From Seiridium cupressi (Eukaryota > Ascomycota > Sordariomycetes > Amphisphaeriales > Sporocadaceae), in the NCBI GenBank assembly GCA_036674765.1, contig JARVKI010000010.1, positions 615,014 through 679,013 of the forward strand: a stretch of 64,000 nt of DNA. The letters are read 5' to 3'. The notes under the pieces were generated by a model. The model had not been told where the DNA came from, searched no databases, and saw only the letters and a list, made by a program, of their open reading frames with translations. Shown one piece after another: positions 23,797 through 36,344 of this stretch. The translations under genes and the position numbers were made by a program. Position 1 is the first letter of the stretch. Every line of letters starts with the position of its first letter.

Positions 23797-25092
23797 CTAG
23801 GCTGCAATGTCTTGCAATCCGCACCAAGACGCAATGAAGAGCGCTATTGTTGCCGTCACCCGTTCAATGCTGCTGATACTCACTTTCTCATCAAACCCAT
23901 GTGTGTCCTCACTAATCGGCCCGTACACCAGAGCCGGGACTTTATCATAGAGGGCGAAGACGCGTCCATCGATATAAGCTGGAAGCGTGACAGCCTTCAA
24001 GCTTTCCTGCGTTGTCTCGTGGTGAACGGCTTCTAGTAGCTTTTCGGCATCACTCCCGGGCTCTAAAACATAACCCTCGGCAAAAAAGCCGTTCCACACA
24101 ACTTTCGGCGGCGAGTTCTGGAGGAATGCGTCAGCCTGCGCGGCTTCTTGGACCGTTCTCTCGATATCTGCTGCGACTTCTTCTGCCGTCGTGCCAGGGT
24201 ACAGAGCGATACGACAGTCGATGCGACACCAAGCTGGAACAGAGCTCGCCCAATCACCACCCTCGATCATGGCGACGTTGAGATCGATCGGGTGGTCCGC
24301 GTCTTCGAAATATCTCTTGGTTGCCTTTTGACTGTTCATCTTGGCCCCAAGCTCCTGCAATGCTGTCGCGAGCTTCCACGCTGAGCTGATGGCATTAGAA
24401 CCCTCATTCATCTTGAAGACATGGACTGGCTTTCCCTTGACCTCAATCTGGAACCATAGCACACCCACGTTGGCCCTCACAAGGCTCTCGCCCGACGGCT
24501 CTGAGATGATAGCGGCATCAGCAGCATATCCGGCCAAGTGGGCTGCCATGGTGCCATTCCCGGTCGACTCCTCTTCGGGGACAGACTCTAGTATGACCCG
24601 AGATGCCGGCTGCTTTCCGATCTTTCGTAGAGCATCTAGGGCAAACATATTTGCGACGAGCCCTGCGCGCATGTCTCCACTGCCGCGGCCGTATAGCCAG
24701 TCTCCCTCAATGATGCCGGAGTACGGAGGATGAGTCCATAGATCTTCCGGCCCAATAGGCACAACGTCGATATGGCCGTTGAGGATCAAGGACTTTCCGC
24801 CCGGTGCAGTTGATTTTGCTTCGTGAACACCAATGACTACGGGGGCTTTCGAGTGTCGCTGACTGAATTTACCAGCACCGGGGTGTTTTGATAGCGTGTT
24901 CTCGTCCATGGTGAGGCGCTTTGGAGAATAGCCCCTCAGTGTATATTGATTGAAGACTTCTTCTTGGATAGCAGTTTCCTCTCCTCTCTGGCCGCCATAC
25001 TGAACCATCTTCTGGGTGAATTTTAGCTGTTCCGCTAGGTTTGCGTGGACCGCATCTTTGATGGACTTAACGAGTTCCGGATTGAGATCCAT
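23797..25092 (-). CDS. M20-family metallo-deacetylase/peptidase, ArgE/DapE-like
   Basis: An intronless gene of 431 residues. M20 zinc hydrolases of the acetylornithine deacetylase/succinyl-diaminopimelate desuccinylase group cleave amide bonds of N-acyl amino acids. The metal ligands and catalytic residues are visible in order: His in LNGHIDVVP, Asp in GRGSGDMRAG (bridging), Glu-Glu in VPEEESTGNG, an acidic ligand in ISEPSG, the dimerisation-domain segment KGKPVHVFKMNEGSNAI, and the last His in EDTHGFDEKV. The usual GxxAH in the lid domain is KPVHV. The absence of introns and the ArgE-like architecture resemble bacterial proteins, so an old transfer is possible. The true substrate is not determinable; fungal arginine synthesis normally uses a different route for deacetylation. 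Confidence 0.85.
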   Translation of the reverse strand: MDLNPELVKSIKDAVHANLAEQLKFTQKMVQYGGQRGEETAIQEEVFNQYTLRGYSPKRLTMDENTLSKHPGAGKFSQRHSKAPVVIGVHEAKSTAPGGKSLILNGHIDVVPIGPEDLWTHPPYSGIIEGDWLYGRGSGDMRAGLVANMFALDALRKIGKQPASRVILESVPEEESTGNGTMAAHLAGYAADAAIISEPSGESLVRANVGVLWFQIEVKGKPVHVFKMNEGSNAISSAWKLATALQELGAKMNSQKATKRYFEDADHPIDLNVAMIEGGDWASSVPAWCRIDCRIALYPGTTAEEVAADIERTVQEAAQADAFLQNSPPKVVWNGFFAEGYVLEPGSDAEKLLEAVHHETTQESLKAVTLPAYIDGRVFALYDKVPALVYGPISEDTHGFDEKVSISSIERVTATIALFIASWCGLQDIAA

Positions 25093-28000
25093 GATCGTGT
25101 ACTATATATAGACAGAAGTGAGGAGGAAGAAGATAGCCGAGAGCGGTTTTGCGTCTAAGGCGAACAAAATGAATGAAGAGCATCTAGGAAATGGATGCCA
25201 GTACTATAGATACAGTATATATGGTTTGAAGTTATCTATGGGATAGTCCCCGGCTCTCGGGTTCCAGGCAAAAACGCGGGGTGACACTGCAGCATCGGGA
25301 CAATACCGATCTTCCGCTAGAGAGACAAGGATCTGCTAGGCTGGAGTCAGACACCTCAAGCGAAAGATTGCACACACCTTATACCTGTACTAGTTTCGCA
25401 AGTATATAACTTGATGGTACAACAAAATCAAATTCAAATAGAAAAGTGAAAAGCAAGCCCTTTTCTGATCCCAATTACCATTACTGCTAACTTTAAGGAT
25501 GTATTTCTCATTTAAAGCGATAGGATCGCGGAAGGTCTCGACTGAATCGAATCAAGGTCGTCCGCTTGGACTTCCCTGAGTTGGATGGTATTCCAGCCAA
25601 GGATTACCTTGCTGATCCTTTTCGGATCGAGCGAGCCGCATGCAGGGTTAGTTGAGCTACGCGATCCCGTATCACTTCCCCACTAGATTGATAACGAATG
25701 TACCCACCGGAGGGGGCCCCTGTGACGGGCCTGGAAGTGATCTTATCTAAGCGTCCGGCTGTAGTCTGCATCGTCGAATTCAAGTTCGGCGGCGAAACGG
25801 CTGTGCATAGATATGACTCTGGTATATGGAGCAACAAGCTCTGCCCCATGCTGCTTGACTCCGAGGCAACACAAAATGGAACCACGACCTAACGTCGGCA
25901 TCATCTTGGGATATTGAGCCGATTGAGCGGAAATCAAAAGCACAGAGCTCTTGTCGTGGTCGTACCTAAGCCTAGTATACAACGTTTGGACCAGTCATTG
26001 CCTTTGAGCCGAGTCAGTTCAGACATTGGGATCGGCAAAACCATGTCTGCGAGAGAAGCTGTCTGACAATGCCTCCTGCATTACCGTAGTGGCATTGAGG
26101 AATAATCAATAACGGAAAACAGTAGTCCCTGGGTGGTAAGCCCAACGTAAGGAAAACTAGAAATTCTAGAGAGTAATATCAAGCTTTTGAGCCAGTGGCG
26201 AAAAAAAGAAATACCTTCTCTCGATATAGCGTATTCAGCGGCAGAAGTACGTATCAAGCATGATATTTCTACTTGAACATTCTCAAGGTAGTAAGGGTGC
26301 CCGAGAAGCCAAGATGTACTATTGAATGGCCCGTAATAAAAGTAAACGACTTACCTTGTTGCTAATGTACCTGAGTAGGACCGAGCTACTACAAGTGTTG
26401 ACTTATCGCGGCCCTGATAAGGCTATTGGAGCTCATATAGCACTAATCTACCGCGTGCTCTAGGTTGACCTGAGCGTCCCTCCGTGCTGGGTCTGACCAT
26501 GTAGGTCAACATGTGTCCCCCCGAAGGCGTTAGATCGGGTGTAGGGAAGGCAAGACGTGGAAAGTTGCTTCGGTAAGACGTATAGCGTGTGGGCAGTGAC
26601 AATGATGTAGATTATTGGCTTCCTCTTCGTGATAGAAATCACAATCCGTTTCTGGAAAACGTGCTGCCCCGAACTATCATCGAGTTCATGTAAGCACGCG
26701 GTTGAATGAATTTCGGTAGACCTATGACTAGATATGTAGAATGCCGTGCAGCATCCAGAGCGGAGGCGTCTCAGACATGGCCATGAGCTTCACAGTGAAT
26801 ATATGCTGCGTGCAACTGAAGGAAAAAAATCAATACATCTCCAGGCATTGATGTGCTACAAGTGACAAAGGGACGGTGGCAAAATCGAATCCTATCGCTA
26901 CTGGGATAGGAACGGATGTTGAACACACTACAAGGCTAAACACGGAGAGGGTCGACTTGATAAGGGGTAGTGGATCACCTTTAGATTTGTAATATCAAGT
27001 GCTTTGTGGCTGAGATGCCACTCTGGCAGACCATACTGGGTCACTAGTCAGGTCAGAGCTGGTAAGTCTCCAATCGTTCAGGGATAATATCTGTGAGCGG
27101 ATGGAGAAGGCGAGACCTAAGGGAATAGGTTTTCAAGTACGATTAGTAAACAGCGAGGCATATTCCGAAGGTGTAATCATGTACCTAGATGGATTCTCAG
27201 CCTTGGTTCACATAAGCTTGAATAGTTCAGAAAAAAGTACGCAGATCTCACACGATAGAGAGTTAGAGAACAGTGCTGATCACTGTAGCATATGGTGGCT
27301 GAGGATATGACCTCATAACAGAGAGAAACCTAGGAAAGCCATCTAGAAGATAGACGGTCTCCGGGAAATCCCAAACAAGATGGCACGCCCGGGATGATCT
27401 CCTCGAACTACTCACTTGGCTTGACAGGACTAATATTGATGGATGTCATATTAGCTCGACTAATATGCATTTCAGCTATGAATTCTCTGAACTTAGCCAT
27501 TCGAGTGAACAGTCGACATTAGGCCTTCCTAACTTATATTTCGAATTGCACAATTCCGAGAGTTTGGGAAAGACGTCAGTTAAGTATAATCCATGGCTGT
27601 TCCTAGAATTGAAATGAAGATATGAATGCTATGCGTGCTAAGCCGTTCTGAGCTACGGAAAACTTTGTCTAGTTCAACCTTAGTCTCGGGGCTGCCACGT
27701 GGGCTTTGACGTGTTCGAGGTCAATCTGGTGCGTTGCACGTCAATCCGTAGGGCCGAGACCCACTCTCTAACGACTGCTTTGCCGTAGTTTGTGGTGCTA
27801 CACTTTCCACTGAACGTTTAGGCACCGCGATATGGTGGGATCACTTTGATACAGACATCGCAGTGAATTGGCAGAATACTTGTATATGGCCTACTGGTCG
27901 GGTTCCCCACGGGAATCCCGGTAGGTTCACAATGACTGGTGCGAGTTAGCTGAACCACAAGACTGGGAACACCTTTTGTTGATCGAGGTAGACGGTAGAT

Positions 28001-29503
28001 CGACGTCACCTCGTATGATGTTGATATTTGTATGTGTTCCGTCTGTGCGAATGTTTTTCATTACCAAGCCTTTACTAACGTGTCGTATTTCTAGTACGGG
28101 TCCCGCAAGAGAAGGTTGCTTGGTTGATTTCATTCCGGAAACATGGAAAGACCTAGGGCAGAAATAGAGTTCATCCAATTAGATCTACCTTAGTGCGCCG
28201 AGAGACATCGAGTGTAGGCTAGCCTCGAATCGGATCGAATCTGAACCCTGAGATGGTGCGGCCATAAGGCTCGTCGTCAAGCCCCTGAAAATGAATGCCT
28301 GGTGTGGACCGGACTCTGGCAGCCCGGGGGCGCTTGTCGGTTTTCCGATAACACACTACGACTGGCAGCGAACTACTGAACCGGGCGTTTTGCGCTAGTG
28401 TACCAACTTGCGTGTTTTTGCTACGCTTAGACATGGTACCAGACGAGTCACTGATATATGTTATGACGAAATGTTCTCTAGTCTCGCTATGCTTTTTGCG
28501 GTTCATATGGTAATGATCATTGCGAGCTTGTTAGCTAATTTGTTTATCAGCATCGCGGTGAAGGGATATGGTAGAAGAGAAAGAATCAATCAAACAGTCC
28601 AGCACCATTCCAATTGACCAGTCAGTACTGCCAGCCGGGATCGATTCGTAGCCAGCCAGGTCTCGACTTCCTTTTGCCGGAGATTGATGGTGCTGCCGCT
28701 AGAGTCACTTAGCACCAATTAGCTGGTTTGCCGGCTACCTACTCAGCTAGCCCTATACACCCCTAGCGTGGATCATCGGCAAAATAGAAAAGCTGGGACT
28801 TGATGCCTGGAAAGAAGATGGTAGTCGTATCTTTGGTTTGACGGGTGGAACCGAGTCATATGCGCCACACATTTCTTGGTGCTCCTGACTCAACAATTAC
28901 CAATAACGGGGTGAAGGTCCAGTTCACAGTCTTGAATCGGCGAAAAGGATGTATCGTCTACTAGATCGAGCTGGAGCCCTAGACTCAGTCCTAATGCTTT
29001 AAGATTAACCATGTATCGTCGGAACTTGGGATTCAATGTCGATCATTGGTGATAAGGGATATTGCTGAGTGATCGTGATGATGTATTCCAATAATTGAGT
29101 CGAATTCAACGCGGCTCGATCTCGGTTTGCCATCTAAGCACATCATCCTGCCATGTCTTTCAGATAGTACGCAGCCTCCATACTAGAAACATCCACTTGG
29201 TCAGTCACTAAGTCATTGGGATGTGCGTGCTGGGGGCAAGTAGACTACTGTATCCCTGCAGGCAGGCTCGAGGCACTAGGGGCTGCGGATGGTTGGATTT
29301 CGAGTCAGGGTGACCCAGGTAGCATCTGAAAACTGTATATTACATTTCGAACTCCCTTCGTGTAAATGACCGTACACAGTTCGTTGTCGTTGAATCTGCT
29401 GCAACCGCACTGCAAAGCCACCAACCCCTGTCAGTCGAACAGGTCATATTCCCGTCTCCTAGTCACTCGTTTACGACGGCCTAAGGCCATCACCACAGCC
29501 AAA
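25093..29503. other. 4.4 kb without a recognisable gene
   Basis: Both strands show only short open frames of mixed composition. I found no tRNA-like structure, no terminal repeats and no transposase or reverse-transcriptase motif. The sequence is not strongly AT-biased, so it does not look like a RIP-mutated element. It may hold a non-coding transcript or a gene decayed beyond recognition. Confidence 0.4.
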
Positions 29504-30683
29504 ATGACTGGCTTTTTAGTTCCAGCATGGTACAAGTACCAAGATCCAAGCCAACTAGATATGAACATCGCATCTATAATCTGGGGCATCTCTTTGGCTA
29601 CAACTGCATTCACTGCCGCAAAGGCATGTCGACAGACATGGACAATATGGCGGCGGACGAGGGGAATCAACGGATACATTGCCGCTGTATGGATGGAGTG
29701 GGTTGCTAGTATCATCATGGGCGTCATCGTTTGGTTGTTTCTCTGGGGGGCCATCGAGCCATCGTGAGTTCGCGCATCCGCAGCCGGAAGGCTGAGAAGA
29801 CAATGTCTCTAACGAAATTATCCATCACTAGGTTCCAGTTCTTCTTTGCTGTTCTCACCTTCTGGACCTTTCAGACCCAATGCGTTATTCAGATCATCAT
29901 CAATCGAATCGCTCTCTTGATGCGCGATCAGCGAAAAGTGAAGAGATTGCAATGGGGAGTTGGCATTGGCCTGGGTCTTGTCAATTTGAGTGTTTACCTC
30001 GTCTGGATCCCGGCCCGCCTTCAAATCAGCCAAACCTACATCAGCGTCAACGAGATTTGGGATCGACTTGAGAAGGTCATATTCTGCTTCATCGACGCAG
30101 CCTTGAACCTTTACTTCATCTACCTTGTGAGGTCCAAGTTGATCTCTAACGGCCTGCAGAAGTACAACCGACTGTTTCGCTTCAACATGATCATGATTGC
30201 ATGCTCCATGTCGTTAGATGTACGTTGCCACAGCCGGAACCTATGCTCTCCTACAAGAGTACAATGAACTAATCGATATAACAGGTCATTCTTATCGGCG
30301 TCATGTCTCTTGGACAAGGATTCGTCTACGTCCAATTTCATCCACTCGTTTATATCATCAAGCTGCATATTGAACTCAACATGGCCGACCTCATCACCAA
30401 AATCGCCCTCGTCGACAGCGGTCATTCTGGCTATACCGGCTCCAAGGAGAGTCAGCGCAACAAGCCCAACTCGAAAGGCACGAGGACAGATCCTATGGGC
30501 GTAAGGATGGGAACGATAATCACTGCCGGTCATGACAACAATGGTTTCCCCAAGGGAGGTGTGGGTATACAAAAGACCGTGGAGACCCAGATTCGGCGGA
30601 CGGATGAGGAAGATAACGTTAGCCGCACAAGTTCCACGACGGAGCTGCGAAAAGATAATTTGGATTGTTATCCAGGCTCTTAG
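29504..30683 (+). CDS. Multi-pass integral membrane protein (fungal-specific, 6-7 spans)
   Basis: Three exons, 29504-29763, 29832-30219 and 30285-30683, with introns of 68 and 65 bp, give 348 residues. Hydrophobic spans include MNIASIIWGISLATTAF, WVASIIMGVIVWLFLW, FFFAVLTFWTFQTQCVIQII, GVGIGLGLVNLSVYLVWIP, VIFCFIDAALNLYFIYLV and MIMIACSMSLDVILIGVMSL (the last formed across the splice). The segments FIDAALNLYFI and YVQFHPLVYIIKLHIELNMADLI look like a fungal family of rhodopsin-like membrane proteins of unknown ligand. The C-terminus of about 90 residues is hydrophilic and cytosolic-looking. A sensor role is only inferred from topology. An ATG further left at 29366 would add 46 atypical residues, so 29504 is preferred. 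Confidence 0.75.
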
Positions 30684-33201
30684 ATCGTACCCTTACACGT
30701 GTAAAACCACGATAGACATCTGGGGTTATAGGAAGCCATGGTTTTGCGATTCCATTCTTCTTTTTGTATTATCACTATCTTCACCGTACCTAGCCGTTTG
30801 TGCTTCGGGATCACTTTATCTTGGGAGAGCATCTATTGGAAAAGTTGAAAGGATTTGTAATTTTATAATCAATAATGCATGTCCGTGTTACGGCAATGGG
30901 CCCATTCAAGAAGAGAAGAATGATTTACGTTATAGTATAATGTCAGCTCATTCAGGAATATAATGATAATACCCGGAAATTCGTAGAATGTCAGGCGGAA
31001 GATCATGAAATAACCAGAACTAACATATGTCCAATTCTAGCACAACAGCCGCGGAGGTGAATTCTTTCATCCTCTATGTAATGCGTTTAATTCTAGACTC
31101 GCATTTATAATATGTACTCGCCCCTTGCACCTCTGCACAAACACCGTAATTACCTCCCGCTCCGAAAATGTCAGGTGGAATGTGTATCCTTCGATAAATG
31201 TTTGGTGCAATAGCTGAGAACGCTGCCCCGTCTTTCCTACAATTCGTGATAGGGGTATTATGTATTAAGATTTGCTTTCCCTTCTCTCTATGATTGGCTT
31301 GATCCAACCTTTACCCTGATATTAATCTGGCTGGAAGAGTCCCAGGTGAGTACTATTGAATATACTCAATAATCTAAATAGCAGTCTGGAACATTAAAAA
31401 TTACGTAGGACTTGGGTAAAAAGAGCCTATTATTTTGCCTACATTTATTAATACTTCAATGCCACAACAACTTTAGACCATCAATGAATTGGTAGCTTTT
31501 TTTAATGCCCTTATTACTCTGCTGAACATGCAAGATCGGACTCTGTGGCTAAAAAAGTCCATATTTCAAGCTGAAGTTGAAAATTCTAACCACAATAAAG
31601 TCAGCATATAAGGAGGCTGGTATTCAACTTCAATGTAGATATCGAATTTTTCCCCTACTTATGTTGGGCTGAACAAGAGCCGCAAACATCGAATGAAGGT
31701 AGAATCGAGAATATCCCCACGGTTTGAGGCTGAGCTGTCACAGCATATGAAATTACGTCCGGAGTTTGATAAAGCAAACGTAAAACGTAAGGTGCTATCG
31801 AAATTAGACCGTTGAGAATGGTCTTGTAAAAGAATCCTTCATATCCCCAAAGCAGGTTCGTTCCACACGTCCAGCTTTCATTCGCTAAGATAAACTTCTT
31901 TTCCAACTTCCTCGGACCACACAAAACCCTACAACTGAGCATAATGGATCTTTTATTTATTCTTTTATTCATAGATCTGAGATATATGCTTATCATGAAA
32001 ATTTTACAGATCCTGGTGGTAGTAACAACTGCTGTTCCGAAAGTGGCCCGCCTTGTTGCCAAAGGCTGATAGTTGGTGTAAGGGTACTCATATGAATTGT
32101 TGTTGCGCTGAGGAGGGAATCCTCTCCAGCGCTCCAGTCTAGATACTTATATACATGGCGCACGGGCCATATGGTCCGTGCACGAACTCCTGTCACATGA
32201 CCGTGACAGTTGGGACGAACTGACATGATGGCGCAAGCCCCAACAGACTTTCTATGTAGATCGATTCAGGTATGATTTAGATCATGAGCATTTCTGTTAC
32301 TAGCCCTTCAGAGGGAGGTTGTTTCGTTTGATGAGCCAAGCTTTGACAGTCATCTGTTTCACTACCACGAGGCGGCTGTACACGAATCTTGGCTAGAAAC
32401 GAGCATTTCCATCAAGCGAAGAAGTGAGCTAGAACGCGAACAGTCAGAGTGATGAAGCAGCTGTAATACCCGTTGTAGCCCCACTTGAGATAGACGCTAC
32501 TGGACGGTGACCATACTTTTGCCGCAGTCCTCCGAACCCCAAGTCACGCGGGCGGACCGAACCTAATGTGTCAAAGAACGTGGTGCCCAGACAACAAAAC
32601 TGGGGCGTTGTTTTCTTTCATTCATCGAGACTGTTCTCTGAGGGTATCAGGGACCAGCTTTGAAATATCAATAGAATGCCCATGGTGATTGTAAGACAAT
32701 CTGCTAACTGAAATCATTTATACGAAACTGAATTTCTCCCTTTGAACCTTTTTCTTTTTTTTAATTGCCGGCAACCTTTTTAATTATAATAAACAAAGCT
32801 TAGGCCTGTTACAACTGCAGCCCGCTGCTACGATAACTAGCCACAGTTAGACAGATTAAGCAGCTCTCCGGCGAAGGAGCTGGGAATCCATGTGATGAAC
32901 CCACAGACCACGTGGGGTGGATCAGTGGGGTTCTTAGTCTTAGGCCTTCACGGCAGCAGAGGGGAGCTTCCTTCTCCCTTCATCATCATCCTAACGGAGG
33001 ACCTCAATATACGGATTTCTCCCCATATTGCCGTCCATCACCATGTCTTTACCCCCCCCCCCGTTATAACCATATCAAATATATATAATATAATTGTTTG
33101 TTCTATTCATTCTCGTCTATTCCAGCGTATTAAGAGAAAAGGCCTTCATATATCCTTAAATTATATTATAAACCTGCTCTATAATTTTAAATTAAATAAA
33201 A
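30684..33201. other. Gene-free 2.5 kb, AT-rich toward its right end
   Basis: No coding region I can support. AT-rich islands occur near 31380-31660 and 33060-33200, the latter preceded by a 13-nt poly-C run (33051-33063) just beyond the methyltransferase stop. This may mark the left border of the RiPP-type cluster. Confidence 0.4.
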
Positions 33202-34664
33202 TTAATCACCCTCCCAAATAACCTCGAGAATAGCAAGGGCAGCTCCACCAACCGAGAAACAGCGAATGGTTCCAAACCTGGGATCCGCCGCTTTGAGAAT
33301 GTCCTGCCATTCGGCCACGGTGCGCAATCGTGAATTGTTCGTTGTCAACATCAGCAGGTCAATGAAACTATACAGCAAAATGGCTCAGCGCTTGCCTACA
33401 ACCTTAGGCGGGATTTCTAACGTACTAGATGGACCGCTCCATTGTCAGCGGCAAGGATCCAGGCAGCGGACTCAGGCTCTCATTCACGAGAATTCGTGCC
33501 CCCTTGCGCAGCGCAGGCACCTGTGCTCGTAGTATCCGAATAACATGATGGTCCGGCCAGTCGTGGAACACCCAGCGGAACAGGTAGACATCTGCTGTGG
33601 TGATAGGCTGCGTTGAGAAGAAATCGTATGCCTGATATCGAACCCGGTCGGACTGCAGTACCTGCTCCGCTGCTGCCACCACATCTGGGAGGTCCTGGAC
33701 AACCATATGCAGCCGCGGATGTGCTTTGCTGAGTGCTTGGCTGACATAGCCATCTGCACCCCCAACATCTACCACCATGGCTGCACCGAGCGTATCCCAG
33801 TCGTAGCCCTCAATAAGGTATGATGCCGAATATTCCGGTACGCCAGCTGAGTACAAGCGCATCGCCTTGCTGAACTGGTCGGCCTTGGAGGGTTGCATGC
33901 ACAGGTAGTCGAACATGCTCTTGTCGGTACTGTGTGCCAATGCAAATCCCTGCTGGGCATTAGCCCATATAGCGGTGACAGGCGTTTAGTAGTCACATAC
34001 CGTATGGTTCGGCTCGCCGTCTTTGAACATATCCAACGCATCCGCAGTCTACTCACGAATCATTAGATCGGTAACTCTCATGCTGTTCGACTAGGCAGCG
34101 GAAGGACGCACTCTGGCAAAGGAGCCGTAGAATTCGTTGAATGACTGGCCGAGCCCCGCGCGCACGATCTCATCGGTAGCAAGTTTCTTTGATCCTGCAG
34201 AATGCGCCACACAACCGTCCTGAGGCTCTGCGAAGAGTCGATAGAAGGACATAGCGAAGCGTATAATACGTTTCAGGACGTTGGCGTCTAGGCCTGTAAC
34301 TTTGGCCAGCTCCGTAAACGAGATTGTGCCTTCCAAGGGTACCTTGCGGGCGATGTCATGACGCGAGCTGACTTGTAGGCTGGTAGCATTGTACTGTCGA
34401 CGTGTTAACTCCTTTCTTAGGTACCTGCTTGAGGCACACCTGAGGTAGCATGCAGCCGATAGGACCCTGCAGCAGGTCTAGTAACTCTTGAAGAGCATCA
34501 ATCGCAGTGCTGCGCGCGAGCTCTGCCTGTGGCGAGAGGTTCAGCGTTATGGGCCCATCTACGTCGAAGGAGGGCTGTGGTAGACTATTCTGCTGTAGGT
34601 AGTTGACGACGGTGCTGGTGTTGACACTGATAGTAGTCGCTAACTGGTCCATACGCGGCGCCAT
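33202..34664 (-). CDS. SAM-dependent O-methyltransferase (family 2), RiPP-cluster candidate
   Basis: Five exons: 34664-34440, 34393-34112, 34048-34001, 33949-33426 and 33367-33202, with introns of 46, 63, 51 and 58 bp, giving 414 residues. An apparent pair of in-frame stops near 34100 disappears when the 63 bp intron is removed, giving SFARTADALDMF. N-terminal half: winged-helix dimerisation domain (GTISFTELAKVTGLDANVLKRI). C-terminal half: SAM-binding VVDVGGADGYVS, QDLPDVV, and the catalytic His in FRWVFHDWPDHHV, then ILVNESL and the ending LAILEVIWEGD. All catalytic elements are intact. Fungal relatives methylate hydroxyls on secondary metabolites. It is the leftmost gene of the group with the UstYa genes, precursor, tyrosinase and P450, and could O-methylate a hydroxylated tyrosine or another alcohol of the product. 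Confidence 0.88.
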
Positions 34665-34851
34665 AGCTATATATTAGTATGATCGCAAACCACAGTCTAG
34701 ATAGATTTTATCAAGTATCTCAACTACCGACAGTCTTATCGTCGTAAGGAAAGGTGGCACTTGGATTACAAGCAGTGTATTATATACGAATAGGTGGAGG
34801 GTTAAATCTACTTTTCAGTGCATTTAATAAGCTACCTAAAATTAAGTTTCA

Positions 34852-35455
34852 TCAAGGCATAGAATCGAATATGAAACCCGACCCATTGATTACTCGCCAC
34901 TGTGTTGCCCACTCCTGGATCTCGCTGAAGTCGCGGCACTGTCTGCCCAACATGACATCGGGGTAGTGACCCGCATATAGTGGCTCGATTCCAACATCTG
35001 CATTGCAGGTCAGGCTCTGTTGCAGATAGTCAAAGCAGTGGGCAACATGGTCAGGCTCGCGCACGCCTGCCCTATTAAACTGCTGTCCGATTGCGGCCGA
35101 ATGCGCGGCGTAATATGCACGTCGCACCGTGTACTGGTTCCCGGCAGTTAGTGGATCAACTCTTCAACAATCGGGATTGGAGCTCGCGGAATCACTTACC
35201 AGACAATGCAACTGATGGAATATGCCGATCACAGATATCTCGGGGGCCAAGATGGGATGCTTGACGTAGCCGAGGCCATCTACCAATAGTTTAGTAGGAT
35301 GCTGGTCAGCAGAACGGAGACTGCTCACTAGTTCATAGACCGACACGAGTCGAATTCAGTGCCTCCATCGAGCTTCGAGTACCGCGGACTTCCGTAAAAT
35401 TGACGGAACATGGTGTTTTGGACACAATCAAGATAAGATAGCAGCGGGCAATGAT
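34852..35455 (-). pseudogene. UstYa-like (DUF3328) oxidase, copy 1, N-terminal part broken
   Basis: DUF3328 proteins such as UstYa catalyse oxidative macrocyclisation of ribosomal peptides in dikaritin pathways. The last exon (35133-34852) and the preceding one (ending 35200, 66 bp intron) join as FHQLHCL-YTVRRAYYA. Both signature HxxHC motifs are present: HQLHC, and HVAHC followed by FDYLQQSLTCNADVG. Upstream, FYGSPRYSKLDG lies in a different frame from SVYELVSSLRSADQHPTKLL, with the change near 35342. Just further 5' lies a 19-base G run (35456-35474), and no membrane anchor can be found beyond it. An intron at 35371-35310 could formally rejoin the frames but would delete the conserved segment. 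The catalytic half is intact; the N-terminus appears lost or frameshifted. A sequencing slip at the homopolymer is possible. Confidence 0.7.
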
Positions 35456-35474
35456 GGGGGGGGGGGGGGGGGGG
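35456..35474. repeat. 19-base G homopolymer
   Basis: An uninterrupted run of 19 G lies at the 5' side of UstYa copy 1 and disrupts its reading. Such runs slip in replication and in sequencing, so its exact length is uncertain. Confidence 0.9.
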
Positions 35475-36344
35475 AAGATCCACGCATGAAGGAGTAAAGG
35501 GGTTGAACGTGAACGAGAGGACAAGTAAGTCAGGCTCAGATACGTCGCTGACCAGAGTCGTGTAGGACGGGTGAGGAGTATCTCTATCGACCAGTTGGGT
35601 ATTACAAGAACAGTTTGCAATTTCACATCGTGTTTACACGTCATCGTTTGGGAGCGGTGTGCCTAACAGAACCCACAATATGTTATACTTTCTACATTTA
35701 GAAGTCAACAGCGTAAAACGTTGGGTCCTTCTGTCCTAGATACCCCCAACAACATATGTCTGTATAGGGTGGTGGCACTGCATCAGCCGTGTGGGGACCA
35801 GGACCTTCTCCTGCCGGGGACTTCGGGAAAGCTTCAAGGAACAGTACCGACTACTTCATATGTATGGGCTTGTACTTTCACCGCTGTCAAATGAAAATAA
35901 TAATCCCTTTGTTATCCGAGCGCTCCGTCATCACTATTTGCTCGTGTATTCCTTTATACGATGATAACTTCTGACAGACTCCTCAATTCCCCACTGTCTC
36001 ACGAGACAAAATGTGCTTTGAGCCCTAATTGTGTGAGATCTTCGTCTCTTTAGTTCTCAATTGTCTTAGTATCTGACAGATCTTCATAGATTACGATATG
36101 AGCACAATGAGCGCTAATACATCAGTAGTAGCAGCAGAACAACGACCCCGATGTTACATTGATACCTCTCCTATAGATATCCTCGCTATGTACTACTCCG
36201 TGCTCGCCAGTATACAGGCCACCACTACCCCTAAACTCAATCTCCCCCAACTCTCATGGCTAACCAGATAGGCAATTCCATGTTCCGTCCATCCGCGGAA
36301 CCCAGCTCATCGGCGTCCACTTTCTCCGGGTTCTTGATTCTGCG
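35475..36344. other. Intergenic region between UstYa copy 1 and the precursor gene
   Basis: About 870 bp. The right end (roughly 36240-36341) still reads in the precursor frame beyond its stop and holds a degenerate third repeat. The remainder shows nothing recognisable. Confidence 0.5.

Noticed and set aside
34049..34111. Two in-frame stops suggesting the O-methyltransferase is a pseudogene
   Set aside because: They lie inside a good 63 bp GT-AG intron whose removal restores the family-typical ARTADAL segment.
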